The notes under the pieces: generated by a model
Told to the model about the DNA's origin: nothing
Seen by the model: only the letters and a program-made list of their open reading frames with translations
Databases searched by the model: none
Position numbers and translations under genes: made by a program
Assembly (NCBI RefSeq): GCF_003583365.1
Contig: NZ_QXED01000002.1
Location: 62,001 to 126,000, forward strand
Source of the DNA: Fibrisoma montanum
Lineage (GTDB): Bacteria; Bacteroidota; Bacteroidia; Cytophagales; Spirosomataceae
Direction: 5' to 3'
Length of the DNA stretch: 64,000 bases
Part shown: piece by piece, positions 52,675-61,405 of the stretch
Position numbering within the stretch: position 1 is the first letter of the stretch
How the letters are laid out: each line of letters begins with the position of its first letter

Positions 52675-53166
52675 CTAAAACCGGAGTACGTAATACTGGC
52701 ACAGAAACGTCTGGCCAAACTCCTGGACCGGTCGCTGGTACGTCGGCTGAAACTCGTTCCGTTCATAGAACTGCATCAGGGCGGGTCGGGTTGCGTCGGT
52801 TTCCAGCTGAATCTCCCGAATGCCCCGGTCCCGGCAGAGCCGTTTGCAGAACTCGATGATGGGTGCGAACAGGCCCTGTCCGGCAAACGGCCGCCGAATC
52901 GCCAGTTTATGAATGAACCCGGCTGTACCTGCCGGCACGTCGCCGTAGTACAGTGGATCTTCCCACTGAAGAATGAACACCGCAGCCGGCTCGTCGTCTT
53001 TGTACATGACGTAAAGATTACCCTCGGTGTAGGTATCGATCAGGTTGTCGGCGGTAAGCGTGTCGATTTCCCACAGGGTTTGCTGACTGTCGATGAGCCA
53101 TTGTCCAACCTCGCGCAACACGGCAATGGCTACGTCGGGCTGGTCGTTGCGGAACGTGAACGGCAT
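52675..53166 (-). CDS. GNAT-family N-acetyltransferase
   Basis: 163 residues. The central strand FILQWED and the acetyl-CoA-binding motif LAIRRPFAGQGLFAPIIEF, followed by GIREIQLETDATRPALMQFY, define the GNAT fold. The acceptor is unknown. It precedes the MFS gene on the same strand by 54 bp, so the two may share a transcript. Confidence 0.85.
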   Translation of the reverse strand: MPFTFRNDQPDVAIAVLREVGQWLIDSQQTLWEIDTLTADNLIDTYTEGNLYVMYKDDEPAAVFILQWEDPLYYGDVPAGTAGFIHKLAIRRPFAGQGLFAPIIEFCKRLCRDRGIREIQLETDATRPALMQFYERNEFQPTYQRPVQEFGQTFLCQYYVLRF

Positions 53167-53244
53167 AAGGTGATTGGATTCCGAACAAAATACGTAGTGA
53201 GAAACGCGAACGGACCGGTGTTTTGATCCGTTCGCGTGCCAAAC

Positions 53245-55110
53245 TTACTTTTTGGCCAGTCCCGACTGATCGTCCACCACGGTACTGAGGATCGATACGC
53301 CGTTTTCGTTGAAGGCTTCGATGGCGAAATAGTACGGCACCCCGACGTTGAGCGCCCGCAGCTCGAATGTGTTAGGCTGGTCGTTCCAGAACTGATACGT
53401 CTGATACAGCTTGTCAGGTGCAATGCCCCAGCGGATGTTATAGCCCACGGCTCCGGGTACCTTTTCCCACGCGAGATCGGCGTTACGCTGGTCTTTCTGG
53501 CGTTTAACGGTCAGTTTGCCGGGTGTTGCGGGAGCTTTCCCGCTGCCGTTCCCAAAGATACGGAGCCCATTGATGGCTACCGTTGGTCCGGCAACGTACA
53601 CGTGCTCATAGCGAACGTAGCGGGCGCGGATAGGCTTACCGTCGGCCCGCAGCGGTAGCTCGACGTAAGCACAGGCATGGTCGCGCTTGGGCTCCTTGGT
53701 CAGGTCGGCGGCTACGTCCCACTTCTTGCCGTCGCGGGAGGTCAGGATTTTGAACTGGGTATACACCGACGAATCGGAGTCGAAAATGGTTTGCTTGTAG
53801 TCGAAGTAATTCACCTGTACCGCCCGGATGTCGCACTCCTGCTGCAAATCAACAGTCAGAGTTTCGCCGGGTTTGTTCTTGGTTGAGGCCCAGAACGTGC
53901 GTGGATTTTCGTCGTTCACCAGTTCGGCCCGCATCGTGTCCGTCATCGACGACGCCGTCACGGGTTTTTTGTAGTTCAGCAGCATCCAGCCCGTAAACAG
54001 CTCGTCACCTGACTGGCCCGATCCAGGGCGGCCCAATCCAGGGCGGCCCAGTCCAGGGCGGGTATCCACTTTTTTGGTGGGAAGGAAATGCGGAAAGTCG
54101 CCGAAACGGGTATTGACATACATCTGGTCATCTTCGTCGAAACCTGCCGGGTTCATCACAATCCGCCGTTCCATGCCCCAGTTGACGCCGATCCAGGTTG
54201 TGCCGGTGTTCCAGTAATTACCGAAGTTATCCTGAAACGTATTGCCGTGACCGCAGCCCGTTGCGTAGCCGCCGGGTTTGTACGCCACCGGATTGTAGGG
54301 CGCGTACTCGAACGGGCCAAGGGGGTCTTTGCCGACGTAGGTTCCGTTGCCGTAAACGTTGTACTCCGTGCCGGGTGCACCGTACTGCAGGTAATATTTA
54401 CCGTTGTGCTTGGTCATCCAGGCGCCCTCCGTGAAGGGCTTGATCGGGTCGGAATGGTTCGGACCGAACCGTTCCCAGCCGTGCTGATACGGATCAAGCC
54501 AGAACATAGCTTTGTAGGCCTGGGCCGGATTATTGCCGGCGTAGGTCAGGTTCCGGCTTTTGTCGAGTTCAGCGCCAAAGATGGGGTACACATTCGACGA
54601 CCCCCAGTACATGTACCACTTATCCGTGTCAGGATCGTGGAAGAGCGCCGGGTCCCAGGGACCGATGTCTTTCGGCAGCCGGGGCATCCAGCGGTTATAA
54701 AAGATCAGCTTCCCTTTTTCGGGCTCGGTAGAAATGAATATAGGCCGCTGTTCAAACGTCGACTGAAACAGATACAGCGTATCGCGAACCGACAGAGCCG
54801 CCGGGGCGCACATGTCTTCCATCGGCCACTTGTTGGGGACAATGTACTCCCAGTCGACCAGATTTTTGGAGTGCCACCAGCCACCCTGAATCGTTACGAA
54901 GAGGTAATACTCGCCGGGGCGGCCTCCCGATTTGTGGTTGATGATGACCGGATCGGCACCAGAACGGTACGAAATTCTCTCGTTCAACTGCTCGAAATTA
55001 TACCGGTAGCTGATGTCCATCGGGTTGCAATACGTCTGCTGCGTTGCCTGCCGCTGAGCCATAGCCGCTGAACCGACAACGAGCAAAAAGAGAAAAGCCA
55101 GATTTTTCAT
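53245..55110 (-). CDS. Secreted GH43-like glycoside hydrolase with C-terminal discoidin-like and Fn3-like domains
   Basis: 621 residues from the ATG at 55110, chosen because it precedes the signal peptide MKNLAFLFLLVVGSAAMAQ. A five-bladed propeller of the GH43 type covers residues 30-380: YRSGADPVIINH, DMCAPAALS, WDPALFHDPDTDKWYMYWGS, and EGAWMTKHNGKYYLQYGAPG. After a Gly/Pro/Arg linker made of three 5-residue repeats come a discoidin/F5-8-type domain (ASSMTDTMRAELVNDENPRT) and an Fn3-like tail (LAWEKVPGAVGYNIRW). It probably cleaves a plant or algal polysaccharide. The substrate is not known. Confidence 0.85.
   Translation of the reverse strand: MKNLAFLFLLVVGSAAMAQRQATQQTYCNPMDISYRYNFEQLNERISYRSGADPVIINHKSGGRPGEYYLFVTIQGGWWHSKNLVDWEYIVPNKWPMEDMCAPAALSVRDTLYLFQSTFEQRPIFISTEPEKGKLIFYNRWMPRLPKDIGPWDPALFHDPDTDKWYMYWGSSNVYPIFGAELDKSRNLTYAGNNPAQAYKAMFWLDPYQHGWERFGPNHSDPIKPFTEGAWMTKHNGKYYLQYGAPGTEYNVYGNGTYVGKDPLGPFEYAPYNPVAYKPGGYATGCGHGNTFQDNFGNYWNTGTTWIGVNWGMERRIVMNPAGFDEDDQMYVNTRFGDFPHFLPTKKVDTRPGLGRPGLGRPGSGQSGDELFTGWMLLNYKKPVTASSMTDTMRAELVNDENPRTFWASTKNKPGETLTVDLQQECDIRAVQVNYFDYKQTIFDSDSSVYTQFKILTSRDGKKWDVAADLTKEPKRDHACAYVELPLRADGKPIRARYVRYEHVYVAGPTVAINGLRIFGNGSGKAPATPGKLTVKRQKDQRNADLAWEKVPGAVGYNIRWGIAPDKLYQTYQFWNDQPNTFELRALNVGVPYYFAIEAFNENGVSILSTVVDDQSGLAKK
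54016..54060. repeat. Three 15-bp tandem repeats in the GH43 linker
   Basis: Units 54016-54030, 54031-54045 and 54046-54060 each read GCCC-N-N-TCCAGGGCG. In the leftward frame they encode the linker GRPGLGRPGLGRPGSG. Length polymorphism between strains is expected for such arrays. Confidence 0.9.
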
Positions 55111-55326
55111 ACAATACATGAATAGCAATTGGGCTCGCCTGTAACGAAGGCCGTATTGTAAAATTAAGGGATGCGAACCGCATTGAAGTCTATTGCATCT
55201 GAGAATTATCAAATTTCCAGCCAGCGTTTCGCCACGCCGGTTACCGCTCAACGGCGTTGACTTCACAAAAACTTCACGTACCAAATCCCGGCGACTACTT
55301 ATCTTCATGCGGTGAATTAATGTACA

Positions 55327-57009
55327 ATGCGACCCTTTTGCCTATATTTTTCGGCAGATCATCTGGTAATCAGGGTGCCTGTCGCCTGCTGGTTTATCCT
55401 GGCGATGTGGCTTACCGAAGCCAGGCCGGGTAATGCGCAGGCGACCACAGCCGGGCCGGTTGTATCGGGTATTGACCAGCTGGCGCGTCAACGTCCGGAT
55501 TCAGCGTACCTGGTGATCAAACAGGCGCTGGCAAAGGCTACGGCCGAGAACGACCGGATTGCCGAGGGAGACAACCTGCAGCAGCTGGGACTGCTTTTTT
55601 ACCACCAGGGCAACTATTCGCAGGCGATCAACTACCTGTTGCAGGCCCAGAAACTATTCCGGACGGCCAACGTACCCGACCGGCTGGCCCGCAATCTGAA
55701 CGAACTGGGTACAGTGTATTATTACAATCGGCAGAGCAGCCTGGCCCGTAAACAGTTTGACGAAGCACTGACCCTCTACCAGCAAATTCGCAGCCGGCAG
55801 GGCATGGCCCGGACGTACGGCAACATCGGGCACCTCTACGAAAAAGGAGGGGATCTTAACCAGGCGTTCCGCTACCAGCGACTGGCCCTGGCCAACTACC
55901 AGGCCGTAAAAGACCCGTCGGGACTGTCGAAGATTTACGAGAACCTGGGGAGTATCTACGAGGATCGGGCGCAGTATGATTCGGCCCGGTACTACTACCA
56001 GAAAGCCCTGAGCATGAGCGATCAGAGCCGCGACGAGATCGGGCGGCTGGAAATCGTCAATAACCTCGGGGATCTGTACCGGAAAACCGGCCGCTACCCG
56101 CAGGCGCTGAACATATATTATCAGGTGAAAAACCTGGCGGGGCAGAAAGGCGAGCGGTACCAGCTGAATGGTGCCTACCGTGATCTGGGCAAAACCTACC
56201 AGTTGATGAACCGGCATGATAGCGCCTATCATTACTTCGAACTAAGCCACGACCTGACCGACCAGATTTATGCGACGGATAATAACCGGCAGATTGCCCT
56301 GCTGCAAACGCTGTATGAAGTGGAGCAGAAAGACAGCGAAATTGCTCAACTGAGCGCCGAAAAGCGAATCAACGTCATCCTGACCGTAACGGCGGTGCTG
56401 GTGCTGGTGTTGATCGGTGTGCTGGGGGCGGTGGTCATCAGCCGGCAGCGGCTCAAGATCCAAAACGAACAGGCGCTGAACCAGCAGAACCAGGAGATCT
56501 TCCGCACCCAGAACGAATTGATGCAGGCCGAGCTGACCAACAAACAACTGGCCGAAGAAAACCTGCGGTACCAGCTGGAACTGAAAGGGAAAGAACTAAC
56601 CTCGCACACCCTGCACCTGATCCAGAAAAATCAGGTACTGGAGGACCTGAAGAGCGACCTCAATACGATTCTGAAAGACGACAAGCGGGACCAGCGCAAG
56701 CAACTCAAACAACTGGTTCAGAAGATTGGACAAAGCTTCAGCCAGGATAAAAACTGGAACGACTTCCGTACTACGTTCGATCAGGTCCATCCCAACTTCT
56801 TCAGTAACCTGACGCGCCACTTCCCCGATCTGACCGCTACCGACCTGCGGCTGATCGCCCTGCTAAAGATGAATATGAACTCGGCCGACGTGGCCACGAT
56901 GCTGGCCATTTCGCCCGATAGCCTGCGGGTGTCGCGCTACCGGCTTCGTAAAAAACTGGGTCTGGCCGAGGGTGAGTCGCTGTCGGGGTACATTCAGCGG
57001 TTTGTGTAG
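55327..57009 (+). CDS. TPR-repeat membrane regulator with C-terminal LuxR-like HTH
   Basis: 560 residues. N-terminal signal or anchor (VACWFILAMWLTEARPG), then about six TPR units (for example LGLLFYHQGNYSQAINYLLQ). A transmembrane helix near residue 350 (VILTVTAVLVLVLIGVLGAV) and a coiled coil follow. The C-terminus (FPDLTATDLRLIALLKMNMN, then SPDSLRVSRYRLRKKLGL) is LuxR-like. Such Bacteroidota proteins sense in the periplasm and bind DNA in the cytosol. It is divergent from the GH43 gene and may control it; this is inference. Confidence 0.88.
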   Translation: MRPFCLYFSADHLVIRVPVACWFILAMWLTEARPGNAQATTAGPVVSGIDQLARQRPDSAYLVIKQALAKATAENDRIAEGDNLQQLGLLFYHQGNYSQAINYLLQAQKLFRTANVPDRLARNLNELGTVYYYNRQSSLARKQFDEALTLYQQIRSRQGMARTYGNIGHLYEKGGDLNQAFRYQRLALANYQAVKDPSGLSKIYENLGSIYEDRAQYDSARYYYQKALSMSDQSRDEIGRLEIVNNLGDLYRKTGRYPQALNIYYQVKNLAGQKGERYQLNGAYRDLGKTYQLMNRHDSAYHYFELSHDLTDQIYATDNNRQIALLQTLYEVEQKDSEIAQLSAEKRINVILTVTAVLVLVLIGVLGAVVISRQRLKIQNEQALNQQNQEIFRTQNELMQAELTNKQLAEENLRYQLELKGKELTSHTLHLIQKNQVLEDLKSDLNTILKDDKRDQRKQLKQLVQKIGQSFSQDKNWNDFRTTFDQVHPNFFSNLTRHFPDLTATDLRLIALLKMNMNSADVATMLAISPDSLRVSRYRLRKKLGLAEGESLSGYIQRFV

Positions 57010-57065
57010 CGACCGATAAAGGGAAGCTTTTATCTTAGCCGGTCAGAACCGATTTAGTTGTCAGC

Positions 57066-57419
57066 ATGAATACACTTCGCCTTAACGGCCGCATCTGGCT
57101 TGAAACCATGTCGGACGATGCGACCGAGCGGTTTTTTGGCATTGGCCGAATGGAACTGCTGGGCCATATCCAGCAGACGGGCTCGATCAACCGGGCTGCC
57201 AAAGCCATGCGGATGTCGTACAAACGGGCCTGGGACTTAGTCCAATCCATGAATAAGCAGGCCGATGCGCCTTTGGTAGTCACACAAACGGGGGGCGATA
57301 AAGGCGGGGGGGCCGTGCTGACGGCCGAAGGAGAAAAATTCCTTGCCTACTATCGCGGCCTACAGGAGCGGTTCCAGCAGTTTCTGGCCGACGAAGTAGC
57401 CAACCTGCCGCCTGGCTGA
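57066..57419 (+). CDS. ModE-like winged-helix regulator lacking molybdate-binding domains
   Basis: 117 residues. The HTH reads GRMELLGHIQQTGSINRAAK then AMRMSYKRAWDLVQSMN, the standard ModE N-terminal domain. A wing (VVTQTGGDKGGGAVLTAEGE) and a C-terminal helix follow. The Mop domains that bind molybdate in full-length ModE are absent. No molybdenum transport or cofactor gene is nearby, so the ligand and target are unknown. Confidence 0.85.
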   Translation: MNTLRLNGRIWLETMSDDATERFFGIGRMELLGHIQQTGSINRAAKAMRMSYKRAWDLVQSMNKQADAPLVVTQTGGDKGGGAVLTAEGEKFLAYYRGLQERFQQFLADEVANLPPG

Positions 57420-57980
57420 TAGCCGCCGGGTTTGTGTAGCGGTCCGTACAGGTGCTGTGCACGGGCTGCACGTACTGGATGGCCAGGCTAGACCTGCCCG
57501 CATACACAAAGGGCCACTGCAATCGTAACGATCACAGCAGCCCCGATTCAAGTGAACGGTGGGTAACACTTTGTTTAACAAGCACTCATCTGGCTGTCAG
57601 ACCGGCCTTCGGTATACGAATTGCCCGCAGCGACTGATGTAGTGATGTTGCTTTTGAGGCCATACGCCCGAACCTCGGTCGGTAGCCTCGTTTTCTCATG
57701 GTGATCGCCCCGAAAGGATGACCTAAAGGTACGTTGACTGATCACCCCCGGTCGGGCGTTTTCGATGAAATGCAGGTTTCAGCCGTTTTTTGGTAGGATT
57801 TCCGCCGAAAGGAGATTGTTACTAAACTGAATTTAGTATTAAATAAAAATCTGAACTAATAACGTAGTAGTCGTTTATAGTGTGGTGTTTTGCCACTATT
57901 TTTATGCAGTTATGGGATAGTGGTTAAACTTTAGTAAACCGGATCATACACCTCATCACTACTTCACTCGTCCATCAATC
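57420..57980. other. 561-bp intergenic region upstream of the hybrid kinase
   Basis: No convincing gene. The right part (57830-57980) is A+T rich and includes a small inverted repeat ATAGTG (57877-57882) and CACTAT (57894-57899) with another ATAGTGG at 57917. The left part is G+C rich and without recognised structure. A short plus-strand frame at 57452-57637 has low coding appearance. Confidence 0.55.
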
Positions 57981-60032
57981 ATGAATCGTAAGAAGCTTGA
58001 TACGGTAGCCGTCTTGGCCGCGCAGGAGCGGGCTGCTCGTATGCAGGCTGAGACCATGCTGGAGCAACGCACGAAAGAGCTTACCCTGCTCAACGAACAG
58101 TTGATTCAGGTAACAGCCAGCCTTGATCAGCTGCGAAAAAGCGAGGAAAAATACCGCGGCATCATGAATAACATGGATCTGGGCCTACTGGAAGTAGACA
58201 ACGACCAGATCATTGTTCGGGCCTATGACCGGTTCTGTCAGATGATTGGCTACCGCGAGGATGAGCTGCTCGGGAAAAATGCGGGTGAACTGTTCTTGAA
58301 GCCAGGAGACGCTGATGTGCTTGAGAAAGAGCAGGAAAAGCGGAAACATGGTCTGTCGAGTTCCTACGAGTTACCGCTGCTGCATAAAGACGGGCATACC
58401 ATCTGGGCGCTCGTCAGTGGTGTGCCGATCCTGAACGAAAAAGGGCAGGTTGTCGGCTCCATCGGCATTCACTACAACCTTTCTGAACGTAAACAACTGG
58501 AACAGGAGCTGGAGAAAGCCCGGCGTCTGGCGGAAGAGGCCCGAATCGCTGAAAATCAGTTTCTGGCGAACATGAGCCATGAAATTCGGACGCCCCTCAA
58601 CGCCATCATCGGCATGACCAACCTGCTGTATGATACGTCGCCGTCTGCCCAGCAACAGGAATACCTCGACATGGTGAGGTCGTCGGCCGACTTGCTGTAT
58701 GAACTGGTTTCCGATTTGCTGACCATGGCCAGGATTGATGCCGGGCGGATTGACATTCGCCCCGAGCCGTTCAGCCTGATCGATTTGCTCAAAACCCTGG
58801 GGCATGAATTCAGGGAAAAGCTGACGAATTCGTCGGTTCGCTTTGAGCTGGCCATCGAGCCTGGTCTGTCAGAAAGCTTCATCGGCGACGGGGCAATCTT
58901 ACGCCAGATTCTGAATACCCTGCTGAGCAACGCCGAAAAATTTACCGAAGAGGGAATGATCCGGCTTTCGGTCCGGCTACAGAAGCTGGAAGGTAATAAA
59001 GCCTGGATTGAGTTTGCCGTAGCCGATACCGGCATGGGCATTCCGGACGATAAACGCGGGCAGATTTTTGAGAAATTTCAGCAGGTGAGTCACCTGGAGC
59101 TCAGGCACAAAGGCGTGGGTATCGGCCTGACCATCGCCAAACGACTGGTTGATATGCAGGGCGGTCAGATTGGTGTGCAGAGTACGATAGGGCAGGGCAC
59201 TGTGTTTACCGTTTCACTGCCCTACGTAATGAATAGTGTAAATAGCCAGTCGGGAACGGCAGACTCAGCCGCCCTCGTCGGCCAAATGAGCGTGCTGGTG
59301 GTAGAAGACAATCTGATGAACCAGCGGTACATCAGTGCCCTGCTCACCAAATGGGGGGTAACGTATCAGGTAGCTAAAAATGGCCAGGAAGCGGTAGACG
59401 TTGCCCGGCACACCCGGTTTGATCTTATTCTGATGGATATCCAGATGCCCGTTCTGGACGGCTACGAAGCAACCAGGGCGATTCGGGCCTCGCCCAATCC
59501 AAACCAGCAGGTTCCTATCGTTGCGTTGTCGGCTTCGGCCATGCTGGACCATCGCGAGAGCCTGCATGCAACCGGTATGAACGACTTTCTGGGTAAGCCA
59601 TTCTACCCCGCAACGCTCCTGGAACTGCTTCAGAAATACGCACTGGAAAAAGCCAGCGCGACCCCGGAGACCATAGACCTGACCGCGCTGGACCAGCAGC
59701 AGCTCATCGACCTCTACGGCGACGATGCGGAGTACGCGGCCGATATGTTTCAGACATTTCTGGAACAGATTCTGCCGGAGTTCGACGCCTTTGAACCGCT
59801 GATCCGTGAGCAGCAATGGACAGCCGTTCGCCAACTGGCGCACAAGCTGAAACCTACGCTGCGAATGGTAGGCCTCCCAACGCTCGAAAAAATGATGGCA
59901 CGGTTAGAAGAAATGGCATCAGAACATCCGGATGGCGTTGAGGTTCAGACGCTCTGGCGTAGCTTCTACTCCGAGTTGACAAGTAAAAAATCTTTGATTG
60001 AGGCCCAGTGGCAACGCTACCTAACCAGTTGA
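57981..60032 (+). CDS. Soluble hybrid histidine kinase: PAS, HisKA, HATPase, receiver, Hpt
   Basis: 683 residues, no membrane helix. After an N-terminal coiled coil comes a PAS domain (YRGIMNNMDLGLLEVDND, residues 57-170). HisKA carries H199 in ANMSHEIRTPLNAIIG. The HATPase domain shows LLSNAEKF, VADTGMGIPDD and GVGIGLTIAKRLVD. The receiver has VLVVEDN and phospho-Asp D486 in ILMDIQMPVLDG. Hpt carries H621 in QLAHKLKPTLR. All phosphorelay residues are present. The LytTR regulator starts 1 bp after its stop, so the Hpt probably passes phosphate to that regulator. Confidence 0.92.
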   Translation: MNRKKLDTVAVLAAQERAARMQAETMLEQRTKELTLLNEQLIQVTASLDQLRKSEEKYRGIMNNMDLGLLEVDNDQIIVRAYDRFCQMIGYREDELLGKNAGELFLKPGDADVLEKEQEKRKHGLSSSYELPLLHKDGHTIWALVSGVPILNEKGQVVGSIGIHYNLSERKQLEQELEKARRLAEEARIAENQFLANMSHEIRTPLNAIIGMTNLLYDTSPSAQQQEYLDMVRSSADLLYELVSDLLTMARIDAGRIDIRPEPFSLIDLLKTLGHEFREKLTNSSVRFELAIEPGLSESFIGDGAILRQILNTLLSNAEKFTEEGMIRLSVRLQKLEGNKAWIEFAVADTGMGIPDDKRGQIFEKFQQVSHLELRHKGVGIGLTIAKRLVDMQGGQIGVQSTIGQGTVFTVSLPYVMNSVNSQSGTADSAALVGQMSVLVVEDNLMNQRYISALLTKWGVTYQVAKNGQEAVDVARHTRFDLILMDIQMPVLDGYEATRAIRASPNPNQQVPIVALSASAMLDHRESLHATGMNDFLGKPFYPATLLELLQKYALEKASATPETIDLTALDQQQLIDLYGDDAEYAADMFQTFLEQILPEFDAFEPLIREQQWTAVRQLAHKLKPTLRMVGLPTLEKMMARLEEMASEHPDGVEVQTLWRSFYSELTSKKSLIEAQWQRYLTS

Positions 60033-60033
60033 T

Positions 60034-60732
60034 ATGATCCTCAAATGCATCATCGTTGACGACGAGCTAATGGCCCGAAAGTCGCTGCAGCGGCTTTGTG
60101 AGCAACACGAATCGCTGGCACTGGTAGCGGTCTGTGAACAGGCCGATGAAGCACTCAGGGTACTGACGGAGCAGGAGATAGACCTGATCTGGCTGGATGT
60201 CGAAATGCCGGGGTTATCCGGTTTCGACCTGCTGGAACGGCTCCCGACAACTCCGCTGGTTGTCTTAACCACAACAAAGACCGAATACGCCTTTGATGCG
60301 TTTCAGTACCAGGTTGCGGATTATCTGAAAAAGCCTATCGCCCTCCCCCGGTTTAACCTCGCCGTCGAAAAAGTACTGGACTTGAGCGACCACAGGAAAC
60401 CCGTTCAGCCGCCGATCAACCCCCGCAGGGAAATTTACGTCAAGACCGACGGTCGCTACATCCGCATTCCCTACGAGACGATTTCATACATCGAGAACAT
60501 GGGAGATTACGTCAAAATCATCACGAACACCCAGGCCGTTGTGGTGTATACTACCATGAAATCGCTGGAAGAAAAGCTGGGCCGGGAGTTTCTCCGGGTA
60601 CACCGCTCGTATATCGTACACCTGGATAAGATCGTCGATATTGAAGAGAACAACCTGCTGATTGCCAATAAAGTAATCCCAATCAGCCGCGCAAACAAAG
60701 CCGAATTGATGAACCGCTTAAACGTACTTTAA
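60034..60732 (+). CDS. LytTR-family response regulator
   Basis: 232 residues. Receiver with DD (IIVDDE), D55 (IWLDVEMPGLSG), Thr/Ser and Lys (LKKP). The LytTR DNA-binding domain follows: REIYVKTDGRYIRIPYETIS, IENMGDYVKII, and FLRVHRSYIVHLDKI. It binds direct repeats upstream of its targets. The 1-bp spacing to the hybrid kinase gene implies coupled synthesis and a cognate pair. Targets are unknown. Confidence 0.93.
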   Translation: MILKCIIVDDELMARKSLQRLCEQHESLALVAVCEQADEALRVLTEQEIDLIWLDVEMPGLSGFDLLERLPTTPLVVLTTTKTEYAFDAFQYQVADYLKKPIALPRFNLAVEKVLDLSDHRKPVQPPINPRREIYVKTDGRYIRIPYETISYIENMGDYVKIITNTQAVVVYTTMKSLEEKLGREFLRVHRSYIVHLDKIVDIEENNLLIANKVIPISRANKAELMNRLNVL

Positions 60733-60750
60733 ACCGGATAGGCCGGCCGT

Positions 60751-61395
60751 TTAGAGCCCCTGTTCATTGGCAAACCGGATCAGTTCAGCCAGGCTGTTGA
60801 TGTCTAGTTTATAATAAATGTTCTTTCGGTGCGTCTTCACGGTTTCTTCGGACAGAAACAGGCGCTGGGCAATTTCGCTCGTTGTCAAACCATGTTTCAT
60901 CAGGACGATGATCTCCAGTTCGCGGGGCGATAGCTTGAAGCGTTTGACAAAGTCATCCTCCAGGTGCAGATCGCCGGCTTTGCCGCCCAACCGTATGTCG
61001 AAGTAAGTGCCACCCTGCCCAACACGGTCCAGGCAGGTGATTAACTCCTGCTGAGAGGCACTTTTCAGGAGGTAGCCCGCTACACCAATAACTTTCAGTT
61101 CTTCCACAAACTTCTGGTAGCTATACATTGACACGATAATCACCCGAACGTCCGGAAATTCCCGCACAATCTGCCGCGCAATGTCGAGGCCGGTACGCTG
61201 CGGGAGATTGATATCCAGCAGCACCACATCCGGTCGCCAGGTATGAATGGCCGGTACGACATCGGCCCCGGTGTACACCTGCTCGACAACCCGGAAGGGC
61301 GTACCGTCAAAGGTGAGCAGGTTGCGCAGCCCATCGTTGAACAACTGATGATCGTCGGCAATAAGAACGGTAGTGGGCTTGATCCCGGAAACCAT
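60751..61395 (-). CDS. NarL/FixJ-family response regulator
   Basis: 214 residues. Receiver with DD (IADDH), phospho-Asp D61 (VVLLDINLPQRTG) and Lys in YLLKSAS. The LuxR-type HTH is FKLSPRELEIIVLMKHG then LTTSEIAQRLFLSEETVKTH. It lies 10 bp downstream of a propeller sensor kinase of the HisKA_3 type on the same strand, the normal partner, so they form a two-component pair. Convergent with the LytTR gene, 18 bp apart. Confidence 0.93.
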   Translation of the reverse strand: MVSGIKPTTVLIADDHQLFNDGLRNLLTFDGTPFRVVEQVYTGADVVPAIHTWRPDVVLLDINLPQRTGLDIARQIVREFPDVRVIIVSMYSYQKFVEELKVIGVAGYLLKSASQQELITCLDRVGQGGTYFDIRLGGKAGDLHLEDDFVKRFKLSPRELEIIVLMKHGLTTSEIAQRLFLSEETVKTHRKNIYYKLDINSLAELIRFANEQGL

Positions 61396-61405
61396 AATCT
61401 GGGTA

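Noticed and set aside
57452-57637. Possible small plus-strand gene upstream of the hybrid kinase
   Set aside because: Composition is not protein-like and no start context or conserved feature was visible.
57640-57800. Possible riboswitch between the ModE-like gene and the hybrid kinase
   Set aside because: I tried to match molybdenum-cofactor and cobalamin consensus features, but no conserved core or consistent helices could be drawn, and neighbours are not riboswitch targets.
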